Notes: a model not told the origin generated them from the letters alone. Numbered from the stretch's first letter, positions 1 to 7,020 are shown. The stretch: DNA of 10,448 nt from an uncultured Alistipes sp. (GCA_900769745.1 CAAGHX010000236.1:1-10448), one strand, 5' to 3'. Translations and numbers: made by a program.

Positions 1-2
1 CG

Positions 3-125
3 GCTGCAGAGTGTGATGAGAATCTCCACGTGGTGGATTGCAGTACAGCCGAGCAGGCTATGGCTGCGCCCGAGGTTATCTCAGCAAAGATTAAGGATAT
101 TATAACTCCATATTTGAATAAGTAA
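3..125 (+). CDS. C-terminal end of an unidentified protein, possibly thymidylate kinase (partial)
   Basis: The frame beginning at base 3 is open from the window edge to a TAA stop at 123-125, giving the last 40 residues of a protein. The visible tail contains LHVVDCSTAEQA and then PEVISAKIKDII. A short strand ending in an Asp-Cys pair, then a helix with a Pro-Glu and Ile pattern, resembles the C-terminal helix region of bacterial dTMP kinases. Too little is visible to be sure, and another P-loop kinase is possible. The stop lies 19 nt before the next plus-strand start, so this gene and the MauE/DoxX-like gene are probably co-transcribed. Being the 3' end of a real gene is fairly secure; the kinase identity is a weak inference. 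Confidence 0.5.
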   Translation, partial: AAECDENLHVVDCSTAEQAMAAPEVISAKIKDIITPYLNK

Positions 126-144
126 GAGGTGTAGAGTATAGGCT

Positions 145-1263
145 ATGGCTTCGCGCAGATTAAATATTGCGGCACATCTTTGTCGAGTTATTGTAGGACT
201 CACGTTTGTTTTTTCGGGCTTCGTCAAGACTATTGACCCTTGGGGAACAGCCCTTAAAGTAAACGAGTACCTCTCTATCTACGGCATCGAGGGGCTGGCT
301 CCGTATAGTATGATATTCTCTATCTGGCTATGCGGTGCTGAGTTGATGATGGGATTGATGCTCACCTTCAAGGTGCGCACACGTCTTGTCTCGATTTTTG
401 CGTTGGGCTCAATGTTATTCTTTACGATTCTCACATTCCTCAGTGCAACGTGGATTCCTGTGGAGGATTGCGGCTGCTTTGGCGATGCAATAAAGCTCTC
501 GCCCTGGGAGACTTTTTTCAAGAATCTTGTTATGTTGCCTATGGTGGCCATTGTGTGGTATCGCTACCGCCGTCATAGAATACTCGAGTTTAAGAAGATT
601 GAGATATTGCTGACTGTGGCTTTCTTCTCAATTGCTATGGGCTTGGGAGCATATAGCTACTACCATCTGCCGATGATTGATTTCTTACCTTACAAGGAGG
701 GTGCTAACATCTATGAGATGATTGAGTCGCAGCACGACACAGGCTCGGAGGAGATGGCTGTCGAGGAGTATGTGCTTGTGTATAAAAACAAGCGTACGGG
801 CAAGTTGCGCGAGTTTTCGATTGATGACACCGAGTGGCAGAATGAGGATAAGTGGGAGTGGGTGGAGACTCGCGTAGATAATGAGGTGAATGTTATCCAG
901 ACTCTCGTTAGCGAGTTCTCAATCTCTGACCCCGAGGGCGATGTAACCAAGGATGTGCTCACTCGCGAGGGATATGTATATCTGTTGTGTGTAACCGACC
1001 CGTCGAAGCTCACCAAGCACTGCAAGGAGCGTATGCGTCGAGTGGTGGAGCACGTAGAGGTGGATGGTGGCTATGTTATCTGCATTACTCCTAATCCATT
1101 GCGTAGTGCCACATATTACGACTTTGGCGATGGCGCAGAGGTGCGTTGCTATAACATAGACGCAACTGTGATGAAGACACTGCTTAGAGCGACCAATGGT
1201 ATGGTGGTTCTGAAGGATGGCGTTATCGAGAAGAAGTATAATTGCCGAAGCATCAACTTTTAA
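145..1263 (+). CDS. MauE/DoxX-family membrane protein with C-terminal thioredoxin-like domain
   Basis: This 372-residue protein has an N-terminal membrane domain with about five hydrophobic segments (roughly residues 10-27, 53-74, 79-100, 125-139 and 152-171). The short motif DCGCFGD at 108-114 is typical of MauE/DoxX-like redox-associated membrane proteins, where the paired cysteines are thought to take part in thiol-disulfide exchange. The first helix contains the SGFVKTIDPWG stretch usual in Bacteroidota members. After residue 180 comes a soluble region. Residues about 276-372 (a hydrophobic strand, a helix, then the turn-strand GMVVLKDGVIEKKY) look like a thioredoxin fold without a CxxC site, although single cysteines remain at 282, 293, 316, 335 and 367. 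In Bacteroides, homologues usually sit next to tpiA; here the neighbour is a convergent prs instead. The ATG at 145 starts directly before the first helix. The family call is firm; the C-terminal fold and a role in envelope redox chemistry are inferences. Confidence 0.85.
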   Translation: MASRRLNIAAHLCRVIVGLTFVFSGFVKTIDPWGTALKVNEYLSIYGIEGLAPYSMIFSIWLCGAELMMGLMLTFKVRTRLVSIFALGSMLFFTILTFLSATWIPVEDCGCFGDAIKLSPWETFFKNLVMLPMVAIVWYRYRRHRILEFKKIEILLTVAFFSIAMGLGAYSYYHLPMIDFLPYKEGANIYEMIESQHDTGSEEMAVEEYVLVYKNKRTGKLREFSIDDTEWQNEDKWEWVETRVDNEVNVIQTLVSEFSISDPEGDVTKDVLTREGYVYLLCVTDPSKLTKHCKERMRRVVEHVEVDGGYVICITPNPLRSATYYDFGDGAEVRCYNIDATVMKTLLRATNGMVVLKDGVIEKKYNCRSINF

Positions 1264-1304
1264 ACTAACGACCCGAAAGGAAGAGTAGGGTATATATGAA
1301 AATT

Positions 1305-1335
1305 AAGGCCGCCTAACCTCGAGTTAAGCGGCCTT
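1305..1335. terminator. Bidirectional hairpin terminator between convergent genes
   Basis: An 8-bp perfect GC-rich stem (1305-1312 with 1328-1335) extends past one mismatch by four more pairs to a small loop at 1318-1322. It lies between the stops of the MauE/DoxX-like gene and prs. On the minus strand the stem is followed by TTAATTTT, a fair T-tract, so it should end the prs transcript. On the plus strand the tail TCTATTTAT is weaker. Confidence 0.8.
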
Positions 1336-1360
1336 CTATTTATCTGCAGTTGTCTATCTA

Positions 1361-2299
1361 CTAATAGAAGCAAGAGCTAATCTCCTTGTAGTTGTGAACA
1401 CGCTCGATAACCTCGGCGAAGATGTCAGCAACTGAGAGAACTGTGAACTTATGCAAGTCCTTCTCTGGATTCAAAGGAATAGTATCTGTTACGATAACCT
1501 CCTGCAACTTGCTGGCGTTGATACGCTCGTAAGCAGCACCTGACAAGATTGGGTGAGTAATAACGGCACGAACACTCTTAGCACCCTTATCCATAAGCAT
1601 ATCGGCAGCCATACAGATTGTACCTGCTGTATCGATCATATCGTCAACGATGATTACATTGCGACCCTCGACCTCACCAATGGCAGTCATGCTACCAACA
1701 ACGTTTGCCTTAGCACGCTCCTTGTGAGAGATAATGATTGGAGTCTGCAGATGCTTTGCATATGCGTTAGCACGCTTTGCACCACCCATATCAGGTGAAG
1801 CGATTGACAAATCCTCGATATTGAGGCTCTTAATGTAAGGAACAAAGATACCGCTTGCATAGAGAGCATCAACAGGAACATCGAAGAAGCCCTGAATCTG
1901 GTCAGCGTGCAAGTCCATAGTCATCACACGGTCAGCACCCGCTGCAACCAACAAGTTGGCAACCAACTTTGCGCCAATTGGAACACGAGGACGGTCCTTG
2001 CGGTCCTGACGAGCCCAACCGAAGTAAGGCATTACAGCAATAACCTTGTGAGCTGATGCACGGTGTGCAGCGTCGATCATCATCAAAAGCTCCATCAAGT
2101 TGTCTGATGAAGGGAATGTTGACTGGATGATAAACACAGTGCAACCACGAATTGACTCGTTGTAGTAGGGCTGGAACTCACCGTCGCTAAACTCGAGAAT
2201 CTCAGAATCACCTAACTTTGTGCCATAGCTGGCAACAATCTTCTCGGCCAGATATCGCGATGCGCGACCTGTAAAAAACTTAATCTTATGAATAGCCAT
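1361..2299 (-). CDS. prs: Ribose-phosphate pyrophosphokinase (PRPP synthetase)
   Basis: Prs makes phosphoribosyl pyrophosphate from ribose 5-phosphate and ATP in the cytosol, feeding purine, pyrimidine, histidine, tryptophan and NAD synthesis. The family signatures are all present: FSDGEF at 37-42, YFGWARQDRKDRPR at 92-105, the metal-binding DLHADQIQGFFD at 129-140, the catalytic-loop Lys193 and Arg195 (HKERAKAN), and the PRPP-binding loop VDDMIDTAGT at 218-227. I chose the ATG at 2299, giving 312 residues, the usual length. A longer reading would start at a TTG at 2326, but that TTG is part of the predicted -7 promoter element. The gene is convergent with the MauE/DoxX-like gene. The engB gene lies upstream on the same strand, but a terminator-like hairpin and a separate promoter suggest prs is its own unit. 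Confidence 0.97.
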   Translation of the reverse strand: MAIHKIKFFTGRASRYLAEKIVASYGTKLGDSEILEFSDGEFQPYYNESIRGCTVFIIQSTFPSSDNLMELLMMIDAAHRASAHKVIAVMPYFGWARQDRKDRPRVPIGAKLVANLLVAAGADRVMTMDLHADQIQGFFDVPVDALYASGIFVPYIKSLNIEDLSIASPDMGGAKRANAYAKHLQTPIIISHKERAKANVVGSMTAIGEVEGRNVIIVDDMIDTAGTICMAADMLMDKGAKSVRAVITHPILSGAAYERINASKLQEVIVTDTIPLNPEKDLHKFTVLSVADIFAEVIERVHNYKEISSCFY

Positions 2300-2323
2300 T
2301 TTTTTTGTTGTATTATTGTTTTG

Positions 2324-2331
2324 CAAATATA
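2324..2331 (-). promoter_or_regulatory. -7 element of the prs promoter
   Basis: Read on the minus strand this is TATATTTG, an exact match to the Bacteroidota -7 consensus TAnnTTTG. It lies 24 nt upstream of the ATG at 2299, implying a short, A-rich leader. A clear -33 TTG is not visible at the expected distance, only a T-rich stretch. The element also argues against a TTG start at 2326, which falls inside it. Confidence 0.7.
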
Positions 2332-2348
2332 TACAAAATGTACTCTAA

Positions 2349-2371
2349 AAAGTCGTTTTCTTGGCGACTTT
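2349..2371 (-). terminator. Hairpin terminator downstream of engB
   Basis: A 7-bp perfect stem (2349-2355 with 2365-2371) encloses a 9-nt loop. On the minus strand its 3' arm runs into a T-tract (CGACTTTTTAGAG). It begins 9 nt after the engB stop codon and lies just upstream of the prs promoter, so it probably separates the two genes. Confidence 0.65.
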
Positions 2372-2380
2372 ATCAAATAG

Positions 2381-2968
2381 TTATAAACAACTCTCAATAA
2401 ATGAGAGAATCTCATCTCGTCCAACGCCTTTTTCGCTCGACGAATAGAGCATAGGTGGTAGCTCCTCCCACTGCTCGGCAAGCTTTGCAGAATAATTTTC
2501 GATGCTCTTCTTACGCTGTGTGGCCGATAGTTTGTCGGTCTTGGTAAAAATAATTCCAAATGGAATACCATTTTCGCCAAGCATCTCGATAAATCTGAGG
2601 TCTATAGCTTGAGGCTCCAAGCGAGAATCTACAAGCACAAACAAGAAGTGCATCTTCTCGCACTTAAGCACATAATCAAGAATGATTTTCGAAAACTCAC
2701 CACGCTTGCTCTTCGACACGCGAGCATAGCCATAACCAGGAAGGTCAACCAGATACCAGGCGTTGTTGATACAGAAATGATTTATCAATCGTGTCTTACC
2801 GGGAGTTGCCGATACCTTTGCCAGACCCTTGTGGCCTGTGAGCATATTGATAAGCGAAGACTTGCCTACATTACTGCGGCCAATGAATGCAATATCACGC
2901 AAGTCGTCCTTTGGAACCTGCGAAATCTTTTCGGAACTACATTTGAATTCGGCCTTTGTAATCTGCAT
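2381..2968 (-). CDS. engB: Ribosome biogenesis GTPase EngB (YihA/YsxC)
   Basis: This is a 195-residue TrmE-Era-type GTPase of the EngB/YihA/YsxC family, which acts in assembly of the large ribosomal subunit and is essential in many bacteria. All nucleotide-binding motifs are visible: G1 GRSNVGKS at 30-37, the switch I stretch ATPGKTR at 54-60 with the G2 threonine, G3 DLPGYGYA at 75-82, G4 TKTD at 142-145, and a G5-like SSSEKG near residue 176. The DLPGYGYA form of G3 is diagnostic of this family. Length is normal. The ATG at 2968 sits about 27 nt downstream of an exact TAnnTTTG promoter element. A hairpin terminator follows the stop, so the gene is probably monocistronic. Confidence 0.97.
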   Translation of the reverse strand: MQITKAEFKCSSEKISQVPKDDLRDIAFIGRSNVGKSSLINMLTGHKGLAKVSATPGKTRLINHFCINNAWYLVDLPGYGYARVSKSKRGEFSKIILDYVLKCEKMHFLFVLVDSRLEPQAIDLRFIEMLGENGIPFGIIFTKTDKLSATQRKKSIENYSAKLAEQWEELPPMLYSSSEKGVGRDEILSFIESCL

Positions 2969-2994
2969 AGCTAACTATAATAAGCAATACCTCA

Positions 2995-3002
2995 CAAAAG
3001 TA
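2995..3002 (-). promoter_or_regulatory. -7 element of the engB promoter
   Basis: Read on the minus strand this is TACTTTTG, an exact TAnnTTTG match, 26 nt upstream of the engB ATG. The region further upstream on that strand is T-rich, but the only TTTG lies just 12 nt away, so no -33 element at normal spacing is assigned. Confidence 0.65.
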
Positions 3003-3046
3003 CATAAAAAAAACCAAATTGCGAAATAGTTATGCCATTAAAGCAA

Positions 3047-3078
3047 ATCCCCGAAACCGCATTTGCTATTTCGGGGAT
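3047..3078 (-). terminator. Hairpin terminator downstream of the serine hydrolase gene
   Basis: A 10-bp perfect stem (3047-3056 with 3069-3078, core CCCCGAAA/TTTCGGGG) with a 12-nt loop lies about 45 nt past the stop of the beta-lactamase-fold gene and upstream of engB. On the minus strand it is followed by a modest T-rich tail (TTTGCTTT). A second inverted repeat is interleaved with it; see the findings. Confidence 0.65.
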
Positions 3079-3122
3079 AATTTTATCAATTTTTTTCGAT
3101 TAAAGCGAGTTCTGATGGCCGA

Positions 3123-4433
3123 TTATGATTCGTTTCCAGGCTCTTCGGTGTTGGGCACTTCCACAAACAAGTCTCTATCGGTTGGCCACTCCTGCACCCT
3201 CGACATTGCGTTGCGAATCATCGTGCCAAGTGAATTGGTAAACGAAGCACCACGATAGTTGCTCGTATTGGTCAAGAAGGCGTATGATATGCCCGATGCC
3301 TTATGCTCGATGTAGGCACAAGTACCCGACATAGTACCCGTACGCACCAGGGTTTGTGTGCTCTCGTGGTAGCGTGCCCAGCCCAAAGCGTAATCGCCCT
3401 TGCGGGTAATGTGACGCATCTCGGCCACGCTCTCCTTCGAAAGAATATCTGGCACACCTGGCTTGCCATCAATCGAAGCTACCAATCGCATCATCTCAAC
3501 TGCCGACGATACCCAAGCTCCTGCGCCTTGCAAGCCTCTGATATCGTTGCCACCATATTCGCGTGGGCGCATCCTTCCTGAACCATCATACGATTCAATG
3601 CGGTCATTGGGGTCGTTGCCATAATATTTCACCTCCATAGGGTAGCGCTCCTCGTAGTAGTTGCGAGCAATGTGCATGTCGTAGCAGCCTGCGGGCCATA
3701 ACACATGCTCCTGAAGGTATCGCTCATAGCTCTTGCCTGATGCAACCTCAATCACGCGAGAGAGAATCAGATAACCAATGTTTGAGTATTGAGCTGAGCC
3801 TCCTGGACGGTCACGAAGACGTTGGCGGAGCTGATATGCTATAAGCTGGTCGGCAGTTGGGGTAGTGTCCAACTCCTCCCACTTGATAATGTCGGCAATT
3901 CTAAACATTGGGTCGCCCATTCTGCGGCTGAAACCAGCGGTGTGGTTGAGCAAATGGCGCACGGTGATGCTTTCGGCGCGCTTATCCTTAATCTCGGTAA
4001 AATGTTTCAGCACACCCTCTGCGCCAAATACTTTATCGTCGAGACGAAGCTTGCCCTCGTCGCATAGTTTCATAACACCAACAGCCGTAATAAGTTTCGA
4101 GGCTGATGCTACTCTATATATATGTCCCACCTCGGCAGGTTGATTACGCTCCTCGTCGGCCCAGCCGAAGCCTTTGCAGTAGATAAGATGCTCATCTTTC
4201 ATAACGGCCAACGATGCTCCGCGAATATTGTAGCGATTCATCCAGTTGACAATGTAGCGCTCCATCTTTTCGGTGGTGGGGAGGTCGGAAATAGAGTTCG
4301 ACAACATATCATTGAGACGATACTGCAACTCCTCGGGGATATCGGGCTCAGGCTCTGCCGTGATGATGCGATGGGTGAAGATTCCAACACCCACAAGCAG
4401 CACTATTGCACTTAAAATTAGAAATCGTCTCAT
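3123..4433 (-). CDS. Membrane-anchored serine hydrolase, class C beta-lactamase / penicillin-binding-protein fold
   Basis: This 436-residue protein belongs to the beta-lactamase-related serine hydrolases (AmpC/esterase/D-aminopeptidase type). The N-terminus has two arginines and a hydrophobic segment (residues 4-19) without a lipobox, so it is a signal anchor or an uncleaved signal peptide that places the enzyme in the periplasm. The catalytic SxxK is S110-A-S-K113 in the context YRVASASK. The tyrosine motif is Y216-S-N218, preceded by the PGG typical of the family. NHTAGF at 163-168 is the usual LLxHTSG-like stretch. The third motif, normally KTG or HTG, is R364-T-G366. The ATG at 4433 is preferred because a longer frame (to 4706) would cross the divergent porin gene and this gene's own promoter. 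The substrate cannot be read from the sequence; peptidoglycan peptides, other peptides or esters are all possible, and I do not claim antibiotic resistance. Confidence 0.9.
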   Translation of the reverse strand: MRRFLILSAIVLLVGVGIFTHRIITAEPEPDIPEELQYRLNDMLSNSISDLPTTEKMERYIVNWMNRYNIRGASLAVMKDEHLIYCKGFGWADEERNQPAEVGHIYRVASASKLITAVGVMKLCDEGKLRLDDKVFGAEGVLKHFTEIKDKRAESITVRHLLNHTAGFSRRMGDPMFRIADIIKWEELDTTPTADQLIAYQLRQRLRDRPGGSAQYSNIGYLILSRVIEVASGKSYERYLQEHVLWPAGCYDMHIARNYYEERYPMEVKYYGNDPNDRIESYDGSGRMRPREYGGNDIRGLQGAGAWVSSAVEMMRLVASIDGKPGVPDILSKESVAEMRHITRKGDYALGWARYHESTQTLVRTGTMSGTCAYIEHKASGISYAFLTNTSNYRGASFTNSLGTMIRNAMSRVQEWPTDRDLFVEVPNTEEPGNES

Positions 4434-4462
4434 AAAGTATGATATGAGTTTTAAATCATCGG

Positions 4463-4493
4463 CAAAATTACGGATTTTATTGCATTTATACAA
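4463..4493 (-). promoter_or_regulatory. Promoter of the serine hydrolase gene
   Basis: On the minus strand a -33 TTG (4493-4491) is followed, after 20 nt, by TAATTTTG (4470-4463), an exact TAnnTTTG -7 element. It lies 29 nt upstream of the ATG at 4433, leaving a leader of about 20-25 nt. Confidence 0.75.
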
Positions 4494-4522
4494 CCTTAAG
4501 GCTCTATTCACTTTGATTATGA

Positions 4523-4553
4523 TTGATTTATTTGGGCTATTTTTGTAAATTTG
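4523..4553 (+). promoter_or_regulatory. Promoter of the DcaP-like porin gene
   Basis: A -33 TTG at 4523-4525 is followed, after 20 nt, by TAAATTTG at 4546-4553, an exact -7 TAnnTTTG match. The start codon is 21 nt further on, so the leader is only about 15 nt and holds an AGGA ribosome-binding stretch at 4570-4573. It is back-to-back with the promoter of the divergent hydrolase gene. Confidence 0.8.
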
Positions 4554-4574
4554 CAGCCATAAAATTTTTAGGAT

Positions 4575-5957
4575 ATGAAAGAATTGCGACGTGTGGTCAT
4601 TTTGGCTGTGATGTTGTGTTTTGCATCTGCAGCAAATGCTCAGAATAAACAGAATGATATGGACTCTGTTAAGGAGGGCATTGGGCAGATGTTTCAGAGC
4701 ATGCAAGCGGCTGTTGAATATGTTAAATCAGAACTTGAGATAGAGCGCAGTAAGAAGCTGTCATTCAAACCATATGGTTTTGTGCGTAATTTCTTATGTT
4801 ACGATAGCCGTCAGAACCTATATTCGATGGGCGACACATTTAATATCATACCACTCGACGAGCTTATGAACGAAGATGGCACAGAGGATTTGAACGCTAC
4901 TTCGGAGCTTACTTTCGTAGCATTTACAACTCGCCTGGGTTTGGATATCGGCACAAGTTATATCGGCAAGATGGCCACTTCGGCTAAAATCGAGGCTGAC
5001 TTCTGCGGATATGGCACAAACAACACTATGTTTCGCATACGCCAGGCTTATGTGAAGTTGGCTTGGGAGAAGAGTTCGCTCACAATTGGACAGTCGTGGC
5101 ATCCAATGGCTATCCAGGTGCTTCCTACGGTTGTGGGATTCTCGCCTGGTGTACCTTTGAATCAGTTTAACCGTTCGCCACAGGTTAGCTGGAACGTTGA
5201 TATGGGCAAGGGTTGGAATCTTCTTGCCGCGGCCATCTACCAGCATCCTAACACTTCGGTTGGCCCTAACGGAGCGACATATGATTACTCTCGATGGAGC
5301 AAAATACCTGAGTTGTATGCATCGATTAAGCATGCCGGCGAGCGATTTATGATAGGCGTAGGTGTTGACTACCTAAGTATTATGCCTCGCAAAACTTCAA
5401 CCATCACCAAGCAGGTTACATTGGCTGATGGCTCAAGCTCTGCGCAGAGTGTGACTGTGAGAGTAAACGATAGAGTAACAGGCATATCGCCCGAGGTGTT
5501 TGCTAACTATAAGAGTGGTAAGTTCGACTTGAAGTGGAAGTTCCTCTACGGCCAGAATCTCGCTCATCTTACGATGATTAGCGGCTATGGAGCGACAGCC
5601 TATAATCCTGAGAATGGTTCGTATGACTACTCTCCAATCAGAAGCGCGACGAGCTGGATAAATGCCACCTATGGTAAAAAGTGGCAGGTGGGAATCTTTG
5701 GCGGATTCTCGCAGAATCTCGGCTCAAAGGAGGATTTCTTGTCGGTGAACGATTACTGGGTGCGTGGCGCAAAGAATACCGATTATATCTATCGCGTTTC
5801 GCCATTCGTATCTTACACTGTTGGAGCCTTGCAGCTTGCTCTTGAGTTTGACTACACGGCCGTAGGATATGGCGACCTGGCAATCAATGGCCATTCTAAA
5901 GCATTGCGTGAAGTAGCGAATGCAAGAGGCTGTTTTATGGTTAAATACTCATTCTAA
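4575..5957 (+). CDS. DcaP-like outer-membrane porin
   Basis: The 460-residue product has a clear signal peptide, cut after ANA (residue 22). Next comes a short helical, coiled-coil-like stretch (about 26-60). The rest alternates polar and aromatic residues as in a beta-barrel and ends in FMVKYSF, with the terminal Phe that serves as an assembly signal. The pieces KPYGFVRNF (about 65-73), MFRIRQAYVKLAW, LTIGQSW, PGVPLNQFNRSPQVSW and the late barrel strands match the layout of DcaP-type trimeric porins, which also carry an N-terminal helical segment. DcaP homologues pass small anionic solutes; the solute here is unknown. The gene is monocistronic: its own promoter lies upstream and a strong terminator follows 10 nt after the stop. 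It is divergent from the periplasmic serine hydrolase. A membrane barrel is almost certain; the DcaP family assignment is probable from pattern only. Confidence 0.8.
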   Translation: MKELRRVVILAVMLCFASAANAQNKQNDMDSVKEGIGQMFQSMQAAVEYVKSELEIERSKKLSFKPYGFVRNFLCYDSRQNLYSMGDTFNIIPLDELMNEDGTEDLNATSELTFVAFTTRLGLDIGTSYIGKMATSAKIEADFCGYGTNNTMFRIRQAYVKLAWEKSSLTIGQSWHPMAIQVLPTVVGFSPGVPLNQFNRSPQVSWNVDMGKGWNLLAAAIYQHPNTSVGPNGATYDYSRWSKIPELYASIKHAGERFMIGVGVDYLSIMPRKTSTITKQVTLADGSSSAQSVTVRVNDRVTGISPEVFANYKSGKFDLKWKFLYGQNLAHLTMISGYGATAYNPENGSYDYSPIRSATSWINATYGKKWQVGIFGGFSQNLGSKEDFLSVNDYWVRGAKNTDYIYRVSPFVSYTVGALQLALEFDYTAVGYGDLAINGHSKALREVANARGCFMVKYSF

Positions 5958-5966
5958 ATAGTACAA

Positions 5967-6005
5967 AAAAAACAGACTGCTGAACATCTCGGCAGTCTGT
6001 TTTTT
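5967..6005. terminator. Strong bidirectional terminator
   Basis: A perfect 14-bp stem pairs 5967-5980 with 5992-6005 around an 11-nt loop, with A-tracts on the 5' arm and T-tracts on the 3' arm, so it looks like an intrinsic terminator from either side. It lies between the convergent stops of the porin (5957) and the tyrosine phosphatase (6010) and should serve both. Confidence 0.92.
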
Positions 6006-6009
6006 ATTA

Positions 6010-6486
6010 CTATAACTCTTTGCGAATCTCTTCTAACAATCCTTCGCACCCATCTTCCAGCAGGTCGAGCACCAACTCAAAACCTTCGTGTCCCTCGTAG
6101 TAAGGGTCGGGGACATAGCTCCATTGTGGGTGGTTACGGCAGAAGTCGGTGAAACGATACACCTTGTTGAGATATTTTCTCTCGGGCGCAAGGCGTGATA
6201 CGTTCTCGTAGTTCATATCGTCCATTACGATAATCTTGTCGAAGCTGTAGAAATCATCCTCCACAATGCGGCGCGAGCGATGGGTGAGGTTGTAACCTCT
6301 TCTTGATGCCGCGGAACGCATACGGTGGTCGGGCAGGTCGCCAGCGTGTCCACCATAAGTACCTGCAGAGTCGATAGTTACCTCGTTTTGCAAAGCTTCG
6401 CGTTCGATAACCGATTCCATAATACCATGTGCCGCAGGGGAACGACATATGTTGCCCAAACACACGAAAAGTATCTGCCGTTTCAT
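6010..6486 (-). CDS. Low-molecular-weight protein tyrosine phosphatase
   Basis: This 158-residue cytosolic enzyme removes phosphate from phosphotyrosine through a cysteinyl-phosphate intermediate. The P-loop C9-LGNIC-R15-S16 (CX5RS) lies at the N-terminus, as it must in this family. The general acid is D127 in the DPYY motif (127-130), and SAGTYGGHAGDLPDHR is the usual substrate-loop region. Length is standard. In many bacteria such enzymes (Wzb, Etp) are paired with a tyrosine autokinase in capsule loci; no kinase or polysaccharide gene is nearby here, so the partner is unknown. Single-gene LMW-PTPs are common in Bacteroidota. The gene has its own promoter and shares the terminator with the convergent porin. 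Confidence 0.95.
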   Translation of the reverse strand: MKRQILFVCLGNICRSPAAHGIMESVIEREALQNEVTIDSAGTYGGHAGDLPDHRMRSAASRRGYNLTHRSRRIVEDDFYSFDKIIVMDDMNYENVSRLAPERKYLNKVYRFTDFCRNHPQWSYVPDPYYEGHEGFELVLDLLEDGCEGLLEEIRKEL

Positions 6487-6510
6487 AGTTTAATATCGTT
6501 TAATCCATAG

Positions 6511-6542
6511 CAAATGTAGTGCAATATATCCGCAAATCAAAA
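6511..6542 (-). promoter_or_regulatory. Promoter of the tyrosine phosphatase gene
   Basis: On the minus strand TACATTTG (6518-6511) matches TAnnTTTG exactly, with a -33 TTTTG (6542-6538) 19 nt upstream. The ATG at 6486 is 24 nt downstream. The element also shows that a long upstream reading of the divergent DoxX gene, from 6519, would overlap this promoter. Confidence 0.75.
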
Positions 6543-6584
6543 TATTGCGATGGGGTTGGAATATTTTTTGAATGGGCGGCGGGT

Positions 6585-7013
6585 ATGAAACAGACAAATT
6601 CAACACCTCGGCTGAATGTCCGCGCAATGGATGTCGCAATTTTGTTTTTGCGATTCTTTATAGGCGTAGTGAGCCTGCTGCATATTATCGGCAAGTTGCA
6701 GACCTACGATAATACGATTCTCTTGTATCCTCAGATTTTGGGCCTCGACTCGGCTACTTCGTTTGCGGTTGCTACCATCATAGAGGGACTGCTTACTGCA
6801 ATGATCGTATTGGGCGTGGGTACTCGCTTTGCGGCGGCAATGATGTGTATAATTTCGGCCTTGGTGCTAATATACAGTTTTATGCAGGGGACAATGTCGG
6901 CCGATATGAGGCTCAACTTTGTGTATATGGGTATCTACATTACTTTGCTTATCTCTGGAGGCGGATATTACTCATACAGAGTGCCCGATTTAAGCAAAAA
7001 GTATCCAAAATAG
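6585..7013 (+). CDS. Small DoxX-family integral membrane protein
   Basis: Read from the ATG at 6585, this is a 142-residue protein with four hydrophobic helices at about 15-36, 60-80, 83-101 and 112-128. The pattern is that of the DoxX family: a first helix followed by GKL, a second helix starting with an Ala/Glu-containing segment (VATIIEGLLTAMIVLG), GTRFAA before helix three, and a glycine-rich end (ISGGGYYS). It lacks the CGCFG motif of the larger paralogue at 145-1263, so a direct thiol role is less likely. DoxX proteins are inner-membrane proteins of mostly unknown function. The frame opens further upstream (6519), but that would run through the divergent phosphatase promoter. An alternative start is the internal ATG at 6627. 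Only a weak promoter-like TATTTTTTG (6562-6570) is visible, with one base too many. Confidence 0.8.
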   Translation: MKQTNSTPRLNVRAMDVAILFLRFFIGVVSLLHIIGKLQTYDNTILLYPQILGLDSATSFAVATIIEGLLTAMIVLGVGTRFAAAMMCIISALVLIYSFMQGTMSADMRLNFVYMGIYITLLISGGGYYSYRVPDLSKKYPK

Positions 7014-7020
7014 ATGATTT

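Noticed and set aside
2300..2326. N-terminal extension of Prs by nine residues from a TTG codon
   Set aside because: The TTG is the end of the TATATTTG promoter element, and the usual Prs length is reached from the ATG at 2299.
3019..3258. Small plus-strand frame across the gap and the 3' end of the hydrolase gene
   Set aside because: It runs through the hairpin terminator and into antisense of the hydrolase; no family signature.
4434..4706. Upstream extension of the serine hydrolase frame
   Set aside because: It would cross the divergent porin's signal peptide and both promoters; the ATG at 4433 gives a clean signal anchor.
4818..5333. 171-codon open frame on the minus strand inside the porin gene
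   Set aside because: Its translation resembles no family I know, it is rich in Arg, Ser and Cys as antisense frames often are, and the plus-strand porin explains the region.
6519..6584. 22-residue extension of the small DoxX protein
   Set aside because: It overlaps the phosphatase promoter on the other strand and adds a charged stretch not seen in DoxX proteins.
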